This document shows, piece after piece, positions 1 through 8,269 of a stretch of DNA of 35,431 bases. Made by a program: the position numbers and the translations under genes. The stretch's first letter is position 1; each line of letters starts with the position of its first letter. Origin of the DNA: an uncultured Bacteroidales bacterium. Lineage in GTDB: Bacteria; Bacteroidota; Bacteroidia; Bacteroidales; UBA932. Below the pieces are notes generated by a model, which saw nothing but the letters and a program-made list of their open reading frames with translations, was not told where the DNA came from and did not search any database. The stretch is from positions 1 to 35,431 of the forward strand of contig CAKUVA010000021.1 of NCBI GenBank assembly GCA_934693135.1, written 5' to 3'.

Positions 1-18
1 CCAGTGCTTCAATCATAA

Positions 19-52
19 ATTATTGAAAATCAATCAGTAATATTTCAATAAT
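19..52. terminator. AT-rich inverted repeat after the DUF2795 gene, possible weak terminator
   Basis: Arms ATTATTGAAA (19-28) and TTTCAATAAT (43-52) pair perfectly over 10 bp with a 14-nt loop. They lie just past the stop codon of the minus-strand DUF2795 gene. No strong T-run follows on the minus strand, so termination is only a possibility. Confidence 0.3.
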
Positions 53-55
53 GGG

Positions 56-277
56 TTAATACTCCTCCTCGTTAAAGAAGAAGTCTTCTTTAGTCGGATA
101 GTCCGGCCAAATATCCTCTATATTTTCATAAACTTCGCCATCGTCTTCAAGCTCTTGGAGGTTTTCAATCACCTCTTCAGGAGCACCAGAACGGTTAGCA
201 TAATCGATAAGTTCATCTTTTGAAGCAGGCCATGGAGCATCGTCCAAGCTACTTGCAAGTTCAAGTGTCCAATACAT
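56..277 (-). CDS. DUF2795 family small acidic protein
   Basis: A 73-residue, very acidic protein that matches from memory the conserved Bacteroidetes DUF2795 pattern: MYWTLELASSLDD at the start, WPASKDELIDYA and SGAPEEVIENLQ in the middle, and an acidic tail with WPDYPTKEDFFF. The family has no established biochemical role. An upstream TTG would add five residues, but ATG at 277 gives the family's usual N-terminus, so I start there. It stands alone, with a long repeat-bearing leader region (278-674) before it and folE on the other side. The family assignment is firm and the function unknown. Confidence 0.85.
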   Translation of the reverse strand: MYWTLELASSLDDAPWPASKDELIDYANRSGAPEEVIENLQELEDDGEVYENIEDIWPDYPTKEDFFFNEEEY

Positions 278-320
278 ATTCTTAATCTCCAAACTTTAAT
301 TATCTATTTTGTAATCTTCA

Positions 321-341
321 GAAGCTATCCTCGAAAATTCA
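321..341. repeat. 21-bp direct repeat, copy 1
   Basis: GAAGCTATCCTCGAAAATTC followed by A, found again identically at 482-502, 161 bp away. A second shared block, CGCTTACTTA, follows each copy at different distances (about 373-382 and 519-528). The two copies are therefore remnants of a longer, diverged duplication. Confidence 0.8.
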
Positions 342-450
342 TCACAAATCTTTACCAACTTACTTCTTTTTCGCTTACTTAGTAATCCTTAAAAAATAAC
401 TTGATAATCTTTGTGTGTCTTTTCGGACTATATTCATTTTCTCATCAGTC

Positions 451-466
451 GTGTACCCCGGTACAC
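451..466. promoter_or_regulatory. Palindrome GTGTACC-CC-GGTACAC
   Basis: A 7-bp perfect inverted repeat with a 2-bp centre, in the gap between divergent DUF2795 and folE. As DNA it resembles a dimeric-regulator operator. As RNA the loop is too small for a good hairpin unless the top pair opens. No regulator in the window can be tied to it. Confidence 0.35.
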
Positions 467-481
467 TCCTTCTTCGAAACC

Positions 482-502
482 GAAGCTATCCTCGAAAATT
501 CA
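482..502. repeat. 21-bp direct repeat, copy 2
   Basis: Identical to 321-341. It directly follows, and shares its first bases with, a small hairpin (CTTCG, loop AAAC, CGAAG at 472-485). Confidence 0.8.
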
Positions 503-641
503 CTACCTTATTTTTTAACGCTTACTTAATCAGTTTCAAATATCGGGAATCAACGACAGTTCCATACAATAAAGAGGCCATAAAATTCCCACTCCGGGCG
601 GCAAATATATATAAAAATTCTATATAATGAACATTTTTATA

Positions 642-649
642 TAATTTTG
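642..649 (+). promoter_or_regulatory. Predicted -7 box before folE
   Basis: TAATTTTG fits the Bacteroidetes TAnnTTTG -7 consensus and lies 25 bp before the folE ATG. A clear -33 TTG element at the right spacing is not visible, so this is a candidate only. Confidence 0.45.
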
Positions 650-674
650 TAGGAAACAATGTATTTTAGAAGTT

Positions 675-1262
675 ATGGCTTATAGGTCTGAGGACAATTA
701 CGACAACGAAACGACAGAACAGATTGCCGTCCATGTAAAAGAAATATTAAGGCTTCTCGGCGAGAATCCCGAACGTGAAGGTCTTGTCAAAACACCTGAA
801 AGAGTAGCAAAATCTCTCCAATTCTTGACCAAGGGCTATTTCCAAAACGGAGAAGAAATTATCCGCTCTGCATTGTTCGATGAAGAATACCAGCAGATGG
901 TCTTAGTAAAGGATATTGACCTCTATTCAATGTGCGAACATCATATGCTTCCATTCATTGGAAAAGCACACATAGCATACATCCCGAATGGTAAAATTAC
1001 TGGACTAAGCAAGATTGCCCGTGTCGTAGAAACCTTTGCCAGACGACTGCAGGTCCAGGAACGATTAACTGTAGAAATCAGAGACTGCATACAAAATTCA
1101 CTCCAGCCTTTAGGCGTTGCAGTCGTTATTGAAGCTACTCATACTTGCATGCAGATAAGGGGAATACAAAAAGCCAACGCCATAACAACGACGTCAGCTT
1201 TCTCTGGTGCATTCCTTTCGTCAGCAAGAACCAGGAATGAATTTCTGAATTTAATCAAATAA
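675..1262 (+). CDS. folE: GTP cyclohydrolase I
   Basis: A 195-residue cytosolic enzyme that converts GTP to 7,8-dihydroneopterin triphosphate, the first step of tetrahydrofolate synthesis and a precursor step for queuosine. The whole sequence has family length and pattern. The metal ligands are visible as Cys87 and His90 in MCEHHMLPF and Cys158 in THTCMQIRG. His89 and His156 match the catalytic histidines of the E. coli enzyme, and the C-terminal RTRNEFL is typical. The ATG at 675 follows a TAnnTTTG box. The gene converges with the deaminase downstream, with 3 bp between the stops. No other folate gene is in the window. Confidence 0.96.
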   Translation: MAYRSEDNYDNETTEQIAVHVKEILRLLGENPEREGLVKTPERVAKSLQFLTKGYFQNGEEIIRSALFDEEYQQMVLVKDIDLYSMCEHHMLPFIGKAHIAYIPNGKITGLSKIARVVETFARRLQVQERLTVEIRDCIQNSLQPLGVAVVIEATHTCMQIRGIQKANAITTTSAFSGAFLSSARTRNEFLNLIK

Positions 1263-1265
1263 TCA

Positions 1266-1724
1266 TCAGTAAATCGTCCTTTTTAGTGAACGGTACTCAT
1301 TGAAGAGTTCCAGACATGCCTGACGATCAAATTCCGTCATATAATCTCCAAGTTTGTCTCGTCCGCCGAATATTTTATCGAATTTGTCGTCCCTAAAGCC
1401 GATGAGTCCGTTATCTTCGATCGTACAGCCATAATATATCTTGTCAATGTTAGCCCACATGCATGCGCAAAGACACATGTGACAAGGTTCACCTGTGGTA
1501 TATAACATGCATCCTGAAAGGTCGTACGTTCCTAACTTGTGACCGGCAGCCCTAATTGCTGATATTTCGCCATGAGCTGTAGGATCATTGTTAAGCAAAA
1601 CCATATTGTGGCCTGTCGCCACTACTTCCCCATCCTTGACAATGACAGTCCCGAAAGGTCCGCCATGATTATTTCTTATTCCTAACCTGGCCTCTTCTAT
1701 AGCCAATTTCATATAATTCAACAT
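1266..1724 (-). CDS. Nucleoside/guanine deaminase of the cytidine deaminase superfamily
   Basis: A 152-residue zinc hydrolase. The zinc site is seen as His51-Gly-Glu53 (Glu53 the proton shuttle) and PCHMC with Cys81 and Cys84. The order GGPFGTVIVKDG, NDPTAH, LYTTGEPCHMC closely resembles Bacillus GuaD-type guanine deaminases, which make xanthine and ammonia from guanine. HGE replaces the commoner HAE. Substrate (guanine, cytosine or another base) cannot be settled from the sequence. A TTG at 1745 would add seven residues; ATG at 1724 gives the usual N-terminus and is preferred. Upstream lies a divergent exported protein, downstream convergent folE. It probably serves purine salvage. Confidence 0.88.
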   Translation of the reverse strand: MLNYMKLAIEEARLGIRNNHGGPFGTVIVKDGEVVATGHNMVLLNNDPTAHGEISAIRAAGHKLGTYDLSGCMLYTTGEPCHMCLCACMWANIDKIYYGCTIEDNGLIGFRDDKFDKIFGGRDKLGDYMTEFDRQACLELFNEYRSLKRTIY

Positions 1725-1770
1725 AAAAACCTTATTTGTGTACAAAGATAAGGTATTTTATCTGAGCATC

Positions 1771-1845
1771 AAATGCGAAAAAAGCATTAACTTTATAGGA
1801 TAAATGCGAAAAAAGCATTAACTTTATAGGATAAATGCGAAAAAA
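1771..1845 (+). repeat. 31-bp tandem repeat, two full copies and a partial third
   Basis: Copies begin at 1771, 1802 and 1833. The first two are identical over 31 bp; the third diverges after AAATGCGAAAAAA, where the A-run grows from six to eight. Each unit carries ATG CGA AAA AAG CAT TAA (a five-residue reading frame), an AATGC/GCATT mini-inverted repeat, and TAACTTTA, one base off the TAnnTTTG -7 box. The array therefore duplicates a candidate promoter/start region just ahead of the exported protein gene. Confidence 0.85.
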
Positions 1846-1846
1846 A

Positions 1847-2899
1847 ATGAACAGAAAAAACATCGGAACCACTATCGTCACATTAGCATTGACATTGACA
1901 AGCATTAGTGTTCAAGCGCAGCTCCGCGACTCTACAGTAAATATAGTAGCATATTGGACTCCTGGAGATCAGTACTCATATCTATGCAAGACAGACAAGT
2001 ATAAGGTCGGAAACGATGGAGACACCACATACACAAGCAGGCAGAGTGAGACACGTACCATCGAAGTCCTCTCGCAGACAAAAGATTCCTACATGCTGAA
2101 GATTTCATATTCAGATTTTTGGAGCAGCGATCCGAGCGAGACTGAAATGATGCATGCTATAATAAAGGAATGTGGGCCGATGAATGTCATGCTACGCACA
2201 TCAGAATTAGGTGTTCCAGAAGAAATCACGAATCTACCCGAATTAGTCAAGTATAATGAGGCCGGGTTAAAACCGATGATGGATATAATGAAGAAGGATG
2301 GGGATATTAAAGGCTCTCTACAGAAGAAAATGCTCAAATTTCTGAAAGCCAAATACTGCAATCCTCAAACCACATTAGCGACTGTCAATGATGACATTGG
2401 CAAATTCTTCTTCGCGCATGGCATACAATTGGACACAGCAGAAACCTACACTTTCGAGGACAAGTGCGCCCCACTACTTGCAGGCCAAGACTCGCTAAAT
2501 GCGATGACCAGCCTCTGGGTAGACGCAGCCATGACAGACGAGTATAGTGCCGTCATTCGCACATTCACAGAAATACCTTCTGAAGAGCTGAAAGATTTAG
2601 TGGCATCCATCGCTTCAACTTTCGCTGGTGCTATCGCCAATGTCAATGACAATAAGATCAATGCCCTGAAAGATAGTCTAACTACAGGTCTAAAGCCTAT
2701 AAGCATGACTTGTGAACAATACACCACCGAAGAAATCCATTTAGACTCAGGATGGCCCCTCAAATACTATTATGATAAAGTCGTCACAGTAATAGTTCCA
2801 GGAGAGAATGGCGAAGATGACAAGACATCGCAGACTTGTGAATCCAGAAGCATGGAGATAATACTTCCTGATGAATCCGCATCATCAGTCAAGGACTGA
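1847..2899 (+). CDS. Exported protein of unknown function
   Basis: About 350 residues beginning with a clear signal peptide: basic start MNRKN, hydrophobic TTIVTLALTLTSISV, and an AQA-like cleavage region before QLRDSTVN. There is no lipobox cysteine, so the mature protein is probably periplasmic or secreted. The body is mixed alpha/beta with several acidic stretches, and no domain is recognised. ATG at 1835 lies inside the 31-bp repeat unit; I prefer ATG at 1847 because upstream copies of the first ATG run straight into a stop, but either start gives a signal peptide. Its 3' end overlaps the convergent tip-protein gene by 15 bp. It may be unrelated to the fimbriae. Confidence 0.75.
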   Translation: MNRKNIGTTIVTLALTLTSISVQAQLRDSTVNIVAYWTPGDQYSYLCKTDKYKVGNDGDTTYTSRQSETRTIEVLSQTKDSYMLKISYSDFWSSDPSETEMMHAIIKECGPMNVMLRTSELGVPEEITNLPELVKYNEAGLKPMMDIMKKDGDIKGSLQKKMLKFLKAKYCNPQTTLATVNDDIGKFFFAHGIQLDTAETYTFEDKCAPLLAGQDSLNAMTSLWVDAAMTDEYSAVIRTFTEIPSEELKDLVASIASTFAGAIANVNDNKINALKDSLTTGLKPISMTCEQYTTEEIHLDSGWPLKYYYDKVVTVIVPGENGEDDKTSQTCESRSMEIILPDESASSVKD

Positions 2900-5797
2900 T
2901 ATGCAGCGGACTGTGGCGTTGTTATTAAAATTACTTTTTTTAGTCATCGCCAAATTTGAAGAGCCCGAAATATACCATGAATATCTAAAAGATTCATTTG
3001 AAAATTTTGTGCGACAATATGAGCCGTTAACCGTCGAATAGCCATAAAATGTTCCCATAATCTGCCATTCTTTTTGGTTCGGAATTCTCCACTGCCCAGA
3101 CTCTTGAGTATAGGCACTGCTACAGCTCGCACTTCCTTCAATTATCGACAATCCATTGATACTATTAGAGAAATTCTTTGACATTCTGAACTTCTTGGCT
3201 GGTTTGTTCGTTTCCTGACGTTCGTTATGCACTATTAACTCCCCCTTAGAACCGGTAGTATTAAGAGCGTCATCATCTATACGAGACAGATCTATATCAT
3301 TACCTGAAATAATTACAAATTTATCTGGAACAGAATCATATCCGGAGACACCTGATTTAAGATTTCTCAAGCATCTAACATATTTAGCCCTATAATTACT
3401 AGACATGTTATAATTACCTGTAGCTCCAGCCTCTTCAGAAAAATATGTATTAAGAGATTTATTAGCCGCATAATACTCTTTACGAACATTCACGCCATCT
3501 TCTCCAGCTGAAGAGGATGTCAGATCTGCCGTAGACCTATTATACAATTTAGCCTCTGTACTAATCACATACTCCCCTATCCAAAGGCCAAGATATTGTT
3601 GCTGCGTCGGAGCATACCAACGTATCTCATCCTCACTAATTTTTCCATCACCATTTAAGTCACGATTACGAGACATACATGCTTGGACAAGACTAATTCT
3701 ATGACTGGCATCTGAAGTAAGATAATTCGAAGTAAAAGCAGACCAAGTCGGCGCAGTTCCTGTAGAAGGCAAGATATCTTTAATCATGTTCGCCCTACCG
3801 TTCCAAGTATCTTCGCCTGAAGTGTTGCCTGTAACAGTATTTTTCCCTTCCTCATCATTAATGGTCTCACAGCCATACGCAATCAAAGAAGAAGCAAGAC
3901 TTCGTTCATAAAATGTCTGAATAGGATATTGGAAAAGGCCATAAGCGACATTGGCATAGATACTACGTCCATCATCACTAACTGTAGTCGTATTAGCCAC
4001 ATAGAATACCCGCTTAGGGACATCATTTACAAACTTGTCCCATGTGCGGTCCGTATAATAATTCTCTGATATAAAGCAGGTAGCATCCACACAATACCTA
4101 TACTTTTTCGTAGAAGAATCATACACATATTTCCAATTCACTTGATTACCACTCTTATCTTTCGCATATATAACAGTGTTATTCTCATCATGCTTCAGAG
4201 GTTCCGTAACAGAGACACTCTCATTGGAACTCTGATACAAGAACATAAGAAATTCATTGACATCATAAAGACCTGTCTTGAATGATCCATCAGTGTTTTT
4301 ACCCGGATATGCAGTCGCAACTCCCCTGCCATCATTGGCGTCACCATAAGTCCCCCCGAATGCAAACTCAATCCAATCAGTATCGACTCCATGGGTATCT
4401 CCCCCGACCATATTGTTGAACACATGCATAACATCCGTTGATTTGCCGAAAGTCTGCACTTGATACATACATCCCTGTCCCTCTGAATTCAATATAGTTA
4501 TATCATCTCTCCAAAATCTCATGACCATATACTCGTAATGGCTGTCCAATGTCAATGTTTTTCCGGCATGTCCAGAATCCATAACTATTCCTTCAGCTTC
4601 TCCCTGCGCACCTCCAGTCTCTCTCTCCGCCTCGATTATAATATTATCAACTCCCTCTATGACAATGTTATATGTATACTTGTTATTACGAAGAATATTA
4701 TAATCGTTGAGATTTGTGCCACAATCACCAAGGTGGACAAAATATTTGACCACGGCATCCCTCTTGTAGTCAGTCCCTGTTTCCTTATAAGTACCATGGA
4801 GAATGAGATAAGTTCCATATTCCGGAGCATTGACGAACTTCATAGGATCAGAATTATCATCAGCCTCACGCTCTTTCCATGAAGTAACATTATTTACTCC
4901 ATCCTGCTTATTTTCAGGAAGATACACTTCAAAAAACTGCTGCCCGGAAGCATCCACATCATTCGGTGTAAACACTCCTGTCGTATTATCAAAATTTCCT
5001 GACTTCTTTTCGACCTCATATATACGCTCAACTCCGGCATCTGACGACGAAAACAATGGACCCACCTTAGCTACATTACATAATTCATAAGACTCAGCAC
5101 TAAAACTGCAATTAGAGCCGCTCTTGACATTAAAACGAACCTTAGCGACAACCCTACGCAACTTGATGATATCAGAACCAGAAGTAATCTTACCATTATT
5201 GTCCACAACCACAGCCTTTCCTCCATTTGCAGCTCCCGTCATAAGAAAAGAACTTGAAATCTGTATTGTTCCATCCTTCCTGCTAAAAGGAAGAGCCAAG
5301 AATTGCTTACGAGTGAAATTGACATTTCCCTCCTTGACCGCATCAGAAGAAAGATTTATAGGCAGCCCATCATTGTTTCCTATAGGATCGTCATCAGTAC
5401 CAGACTTCATTGTTGTCTTTAGCGGATAAGTTCCCTCTTGAAATACATTCGCGACAGCATAGATATATGAGTTTCCAGATGTAGTGGTTACCTTGACCTC
5501 TCCTGTAATATTCTTATCGCTGGATGTATTCTGACGAAGTCCGGAACTTACTGCAGCAAAACCTTTCAAACGGCCATCATCCGAAAAAACATACACATAC
5601 AAATTCTTTATAGCTCGCTCCTCAGCATCCGTGGCTTTCGTTCCTATCTCTGAAGATATAGCATCAGGAACACTGACAGGAAATGTCACCGTAACAAGTT
5701 TTTCACCATCTGACAGCCCCGATTCTTTCTGACATGATATAAAACCCATAGCCATAAAAAACAGACATGCCATATATACATATATCTTCCGTTTCAT
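2885..5797 (-). CDS. Large putative fimbrial tip lipoprotein (DUF4906-like)
   Basis: A 970-residue lipoprotein: signal segment MACLFFMAMGFISC with Cys22 as the lipidated residue. The N-terminal 300 or so residues resemble fimbrillin domains (NLYVYVFSDDG, KLRRVVAKVRFNV). Near residues 713-724 is an EF-hand-like calcium loop, DLNGDGKISEDE, followed by IRWYAPTQQQYLGLWIG, a pattern I associate with DUF4906 proteins at the end of Bacteroidales fimbrial operons. The C-terminal 80 residues (GQWRIPNQKEW to VRCISVLD) look like a sulfatase-modifying or lectin-like fold. It is the last gene of the operon, 3 bp after the minor subunit. A tip adhesin is the natural reading; the ligand is unknown. Confidence 0.75.
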   Translation of the reverse strand: MKRKIYVYMACLFFMAMGFISCQKESGLSDGEKLVTVTFPVSVPDAISSEIGTKATDAEERAIKNLYVYVFSDDGRLKGFAAVSSGLRQNTSSDKNITGEVKVTTTSGNSYIYAVANVFQEGTYPLKTTMKSGTDDDPIGNNDGLPINLSSDAVKEGNVNFTRKQFLALPFSRKDGTIQISSSFLMTGAANGGKAVVVDNNGKITSGSDIIKLRRVVAKVRFNVKSGSNCSFSAESYELCNVAKVGPLFSSSDAGVERIYEVEKKSGNFDNTTGVFTPNDVDASGQQFFEVYLPENKQDGVNNVTSWKEREADDNSDPMKFVNAPEYGTYLILHGTYKETGTDYKRDAVVKYFVHLGDCGTNLNDYNILRNNKYTYNIVIEGVDNIIIEAERETGGAQGEAEGIVMDSGHAGKTLTLDSHYEYMVMRFWRDDITILNSEGQGCMYQVQTFGKSTDVMHVFNNMVGGDTHGVDTDWIEFAFGGTYGDANDGRGVATAYPGKNTDGSFKTGLYDVNEFLMFLYQSSNESVSVTEPLKHDENNTVIYAKDKSGNQVNWKYVYDSSTKKYRYCVDATCFISENYYTDRTWDKFVNDVPKRVFYVANTTTVSDDGRSIYANVAYGLFQYPIQTFYERSLASSLIAYGCETINDEEGKNTVTGNTSGEDTWNGRANMIKDILPSTGTAPTWSAFTSNYLTSDASHRISLVQACMSRNRDLNGDGKISEDEIRWYAPTQQQYLGLWIGEYVISTEAKLYNRSTADLTSSSAGEDGVNVRKEYYAANKSLNTYFSEEAGATGNYNMSSNYRAKYVRCLRNLKSGVSGYDSVPDKFVIISGNDIDLSRIDDDALNTTGSKGELIVHNERQETNKPAKKFRMSKNFSNSINGLSIIEGSASCSSAYTQESGQWRIPNQKEWQIMGTFYGYSTVNGSYCRTKFSNESFRYSWYISGSSNLAMTKKSNFNNNATVRCISVLD

Positions 5798-5800
5798 CTC

Positions 5801-7156
5801 CTAATTAAACTTAATATCAGACTTCTTATCACTTTCCCAGTCAACTACTTGATATTTCAATGTCGTAGAAACTTCCACCTTACCGTCAAGGACATACATA
5901 TAGATAATATTCTCCCTATTTCTCAAGAATTCTCCTGATGCTATCTTAAATTTCAAGCGTTTCTCTGCAGCAGTAGCACTATCAGAAAACCTATAAGAAA
6001 TGATACCTCTAAGTTCCTTTCCACTTTCATAATAATACGACATCCCGGCAGTTGTCAAGTTAGCATCAGACAAACGCTGAAGATAAGACTCCGCATCCTC
6101 GGAAGCATCACGTCTATATACAATAGGGTCATCCACAGCCTTCATCTGCGCCGAATGTATATACCATGAATCCATGCCTGAAGACTTGAATTCAAGTGGA
6201 ACACAATACTTAGTATCTGATGGTACTTCAGCATTGTCACCATCAGAAAAAACATATTCCGAAACAGGCACAGAACAATTACTTTGTCCCATTCCATCGC
6301 CATCAGCTTCTGCTATGGAGATACTATCTATTCTAAATTTTTCAATTCCGGACACACCTTTCTTTTTCGCAAAAAAGAACTGAAGCTTAGTAACCGCGCG
6401 AATTACAGGAATATCTATCCACTTCGTAGCACTCTGACCTATTTCTGCACGATAATCAGCCAAAGAAATTCCGCAGACACGTCCCGACATAGGTAGCCCA
6501 GAATCAGGAACTGAAGTCATCATTGGCGTTCCAGCATTTGTCCCATCAGAATTGACTCCAAAGGAAGCAGTAAAGGTAGCCGATTCCAATTCATCACGCG
6601 TAATCAGGAGTCCGTTTTTCACCAGTTTACCATCCTTTACAAGGCTACATCCACTCTCAGCATTTACTATTACATATAGGTCAATCTTATCTATGTCAGC
6701 ATCAGGAATTCGGACATTGACAGCATGTTTATCTCCCTGCACTTTTCCAGGAACAAATTCTCCGGCAGAATCATCAAGTCCGAATCCTGTCACAGAACCG
6801 CTGCCAGACACGACATCACCATCAAATTTTACATAAGTATATCCAAGAGCACTCACGCTATGTCCCGTCTGGCTGCTGAACGCCCAAACATGGACAGAAT
6901 GAATTGCACTTTCATCCGCAGTTCCACCATGCGAATCATCCACAGCCGCACGTCCTTCTATAGACTTGGTCATTGTAAGACCAGTATTTATTGCCAAAGT
7001 CACATACGTGTTGCCACTCCGAATAGCCTCAGGACATTCGCCCTTTTCAAATATGCACGAACCTGAAGACAATGCTACCGCAACCAACGCAACCAAAGTG
7101 CATAGGCAACCGGAGAAATCTCTCCGTACAGCAAAAGTATTCAGTCCATTAAACAT
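5801..7156 (-). CDS. Second Mfa2/FimB-like minor fimbrial lipoprotein
   Basis: A 451-residue lipoprotein with hydrophobic leader LCTLVALVAVALSSGSC; Cys34 starts a CIFEKGECPE segment very like the CIYDKLDDCP start of the preceding Mfa2-type gene. Further features are fimbrillin-like: SVHVWAFSS, IRAVTKLQFFFAKK near the middle, and a C-terminal YQVVDWESDKKSDIKF strand. Its ATG shares one base with the upstream stop (TAATG), so translation is probably coupled. It could be a second anchor, an accessory shaft subunit or a tip adaptor like Mfa3/Mfa4. Family is fairly sure, exact place in the fibre is not. Confidence 0.75.
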   Translation of the reverse strand: MFNGLNTFAVRRDFSGCLCTLVALVAVALSSGSCIFEKGECPEAIRSGNTYVTLAINTGLTMTKSIEGRAAVDDSHGGTADESAIHSVHVWAFSSQTGHSVSALGYTYVKFDGDVVSGSGSVTGFGLDDSAGEFVPGKVQGDKHAVNVRIPDADIDKIDLYVIVNAESGCSLVKDGKLVKNGLLITRDELESATFTASFGVNSDGTNAGTPMMTSVPDSGLPMSGRVCGISLADYRAEIGQSATKWIDIPVIRAVTKLQFFFAKKKGVSGIEKFRIDSISIAEADGDGMGQSNCSVPVSEYVFSDGDNAEVPSDTKYCVPLEFKSSGMDSWYIHSAQMKAVDDPIVYRRDASEDAESYLQRLSDANLTTAGMSYYYESGKELRGIISYRFSDSATAAEKRLKFKIASGEFLRNRENIIYMYVLDGKVEVSTTLKYQVVDWESDKKSDIKFN

Positions 7157-8169
7157 TAAATATCTACATCATTAAGAACTACAACCCACGAGTTGATTAC
7201 TATGCTCGAATTAAGCCAACGTCCATTCTCATCGAGGAAGAAAGTCATATTATATTCATCTTGGCAATCAAGATACTCCTGATCATCCATTTTACGATTA
7301 TAATTTCCCTTAACCAGCAATGCATAGTCCACAAGAGGAATACGGAAAACAAGTCTATTATCAGAGACATTATATACCGATAATATAGGCTTGTGCCCGA
7401 CTACGAGCCTTCCAGTCGTAAACTCCGCTACCACCACATTAACTCCGCCATCAACCTTCGACGAGATCGACCCCTCAATTCCTGTAGAGCCTGATGACAA
7501 AGACCAAGGAGAGTATGTCAATGAGTCTGTCCCAAATCCGAGAGATTGTCCATTAAGTGTCAATGCATTCGTCCAATCCATAAATGCATTGTCATCCGTA
7601 ATTTCCATCCTATAGTCAGATGGATTCATATTTCCAGATGCTTGCTGAAGCACGACCCTAAACACATTCGTATTCTTGGTCAATGACATCTTGCATTTAA
7701 TGCGTCTGTCATGAATCTCAGTTAGATCAACATCCTCCACAATGCCATGAAACAGAGGCGTAAGATCATGGGAAACATTGCCACTCTCATTTCGTATATA
7801 TCTATAGAGATCCTCAAGCGAGACGACATCATTCATATCGGCATGAAAATATGAGTCACCATTCCTTTGCTCCCCCTCTGCCCAAGCCACAAACTTGTAC
7901 TTTCCACTGGGAATATCGCTGACATCCATACTAACTGAACCTCCAAGAGATGCAGAATATTCCGACGCCTTTCTATAGACAATCCGTCCGTCAGCATCGG
8001 CGGCAAACAATGACACAGAACGAACCTCAGAAGCGGCAGCATCCGCATGCTTCATGTTCCGATCATATACGAATGTCACTTCACAACCTCTCGGGCAATC
8101 GTCAAGTTTATCGTAGATGCAGCCTGTAAGCGACAATGCTAATGTTGTCGCTAAAAACAGACTTTTCAT
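7156..8169 (-). CDS. FimB/Mfa2 family fimbrial anchor lipoprotein
   Basis: About 337 residues from ATG 8169: signal MKSLFLATTLALSLTGC with a standard lipobox LTGC, then YDKLDDCPRGCEV, the cysteine-rich start typical of Mfa2/FimB proteins (Pfam FimB/Mfa2). In Porphyromonas, Mfa2 anchors the fimbria in the outer membrane and limits its length. The segment IPSGKYKFVAWAEG and the final SWVVVLNDVDI also fit. Two in-frame starts further upstream (up to 8196) add nine residues before the signal peptide and are less likely. It follows the major fimbrillin after a gap holding two hairpins, and is translationally coupled to the next gene. Confidence 0.88.
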   Translation of the reverse strand: MKSLFLATTLALSLTGCIYDKLDDCPRGCEVTFVYDRNMKHADAAASEVRSVSLFAADADGRIVYRKASEYSASLGGSVSMDVSDIPSGKYKFVAWAEGEQRNGDSYFHADMNDVVSLEDLYRYIRNESGNVSHDLTPLFHGIVEDVDLTEIHDRRIKCKMSLTKNTNVFRVVLQQASGNMNPSDYRMEITDDNAFMDWTNALTLNGQSLGFGTDSLTYSPWSLSSGSTGIEGSISSKVDGGVNVVVAEFTTGRLVVGHKPILSVYNVSDNRLVFRIPLVDYALLVKGNYNRKMDDQEYLDCQDEYNMTFFLDENGRWLNSSIVINSWVVVLNDVDI

Positions 8170-8206
8170 CTTTCCAATATGTACAGATATCATCATACTA
8201 AATTAC

Positions 8207-8260
8207 AATGCCGACAATACGGCATTCTTGGCAAGCGGAAGGCCGATCAAAGCCTACCGC
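8207..8260 (-). promoter_or_regulatory. Two hairpins between major fimbrillin and anchor genes
   Basis: On the mRNA (minus) strand, the first stem pairs GCGGTAGGC with GCCTTCCGC (8260-8252 and 8243-8235, eight of nine pairs, 8-nt loop). The second pairs AATGCCG with CGGCATT (8226-8220 and 8213-8207, seven pairs, 6-nt loop). No T-run follows either, so they are not typical terminators. They could protect the 3' end of the fimbrillin message or slow transcription into the anchor gene. Confidence 0.6.
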
Positions 8261-8269
8261 CCGAATATA

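Larger units (their letters stand above)
278..674. other. Long intergenic region with direct repeats and hairpins, no convincing gene
   Basis: This 397-bp gap separates the minus-strand DUF2795 gene from plus-strand folE. A 70-codon frame starting at GTG 415 is open, but it looks like low-complexity AT-rich translation, so I do not call it. The gap contains a 21-bp exact direct repeat (321-341 and 482-502), a 7-bp palindrome around 451-466, a small hairpin at 472-485 and a promoter-like box before folE. The hairpins and repeats could belong to a small RNA or to a long leader of the DUF2795 gene. No known RNA family was recognised. Confidence 0.5.

Noticed and set aside
400..448. Hammerhead-ribozyme-like core on the minus strand (CTGATGAG followed by CGAAA)
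   Set aside because: The stem between the two core boxes does not pair, two extra bases separate the upstream hairpin from the first box, and no proper UH cleavage triplet precedes that hairpin.
451..502. A tRNA or other standard RNA gene in the folE gap
   Set aside because: No cloverleaf, T-loop consensus or CCA end could be drawn on either strand.
415..627. 70-codon open frame before folE
   Set aside because: It needs a GTG start, overlaps the repeats and hairpins of the gap, and its translation is low-complexity with no recognisable family.
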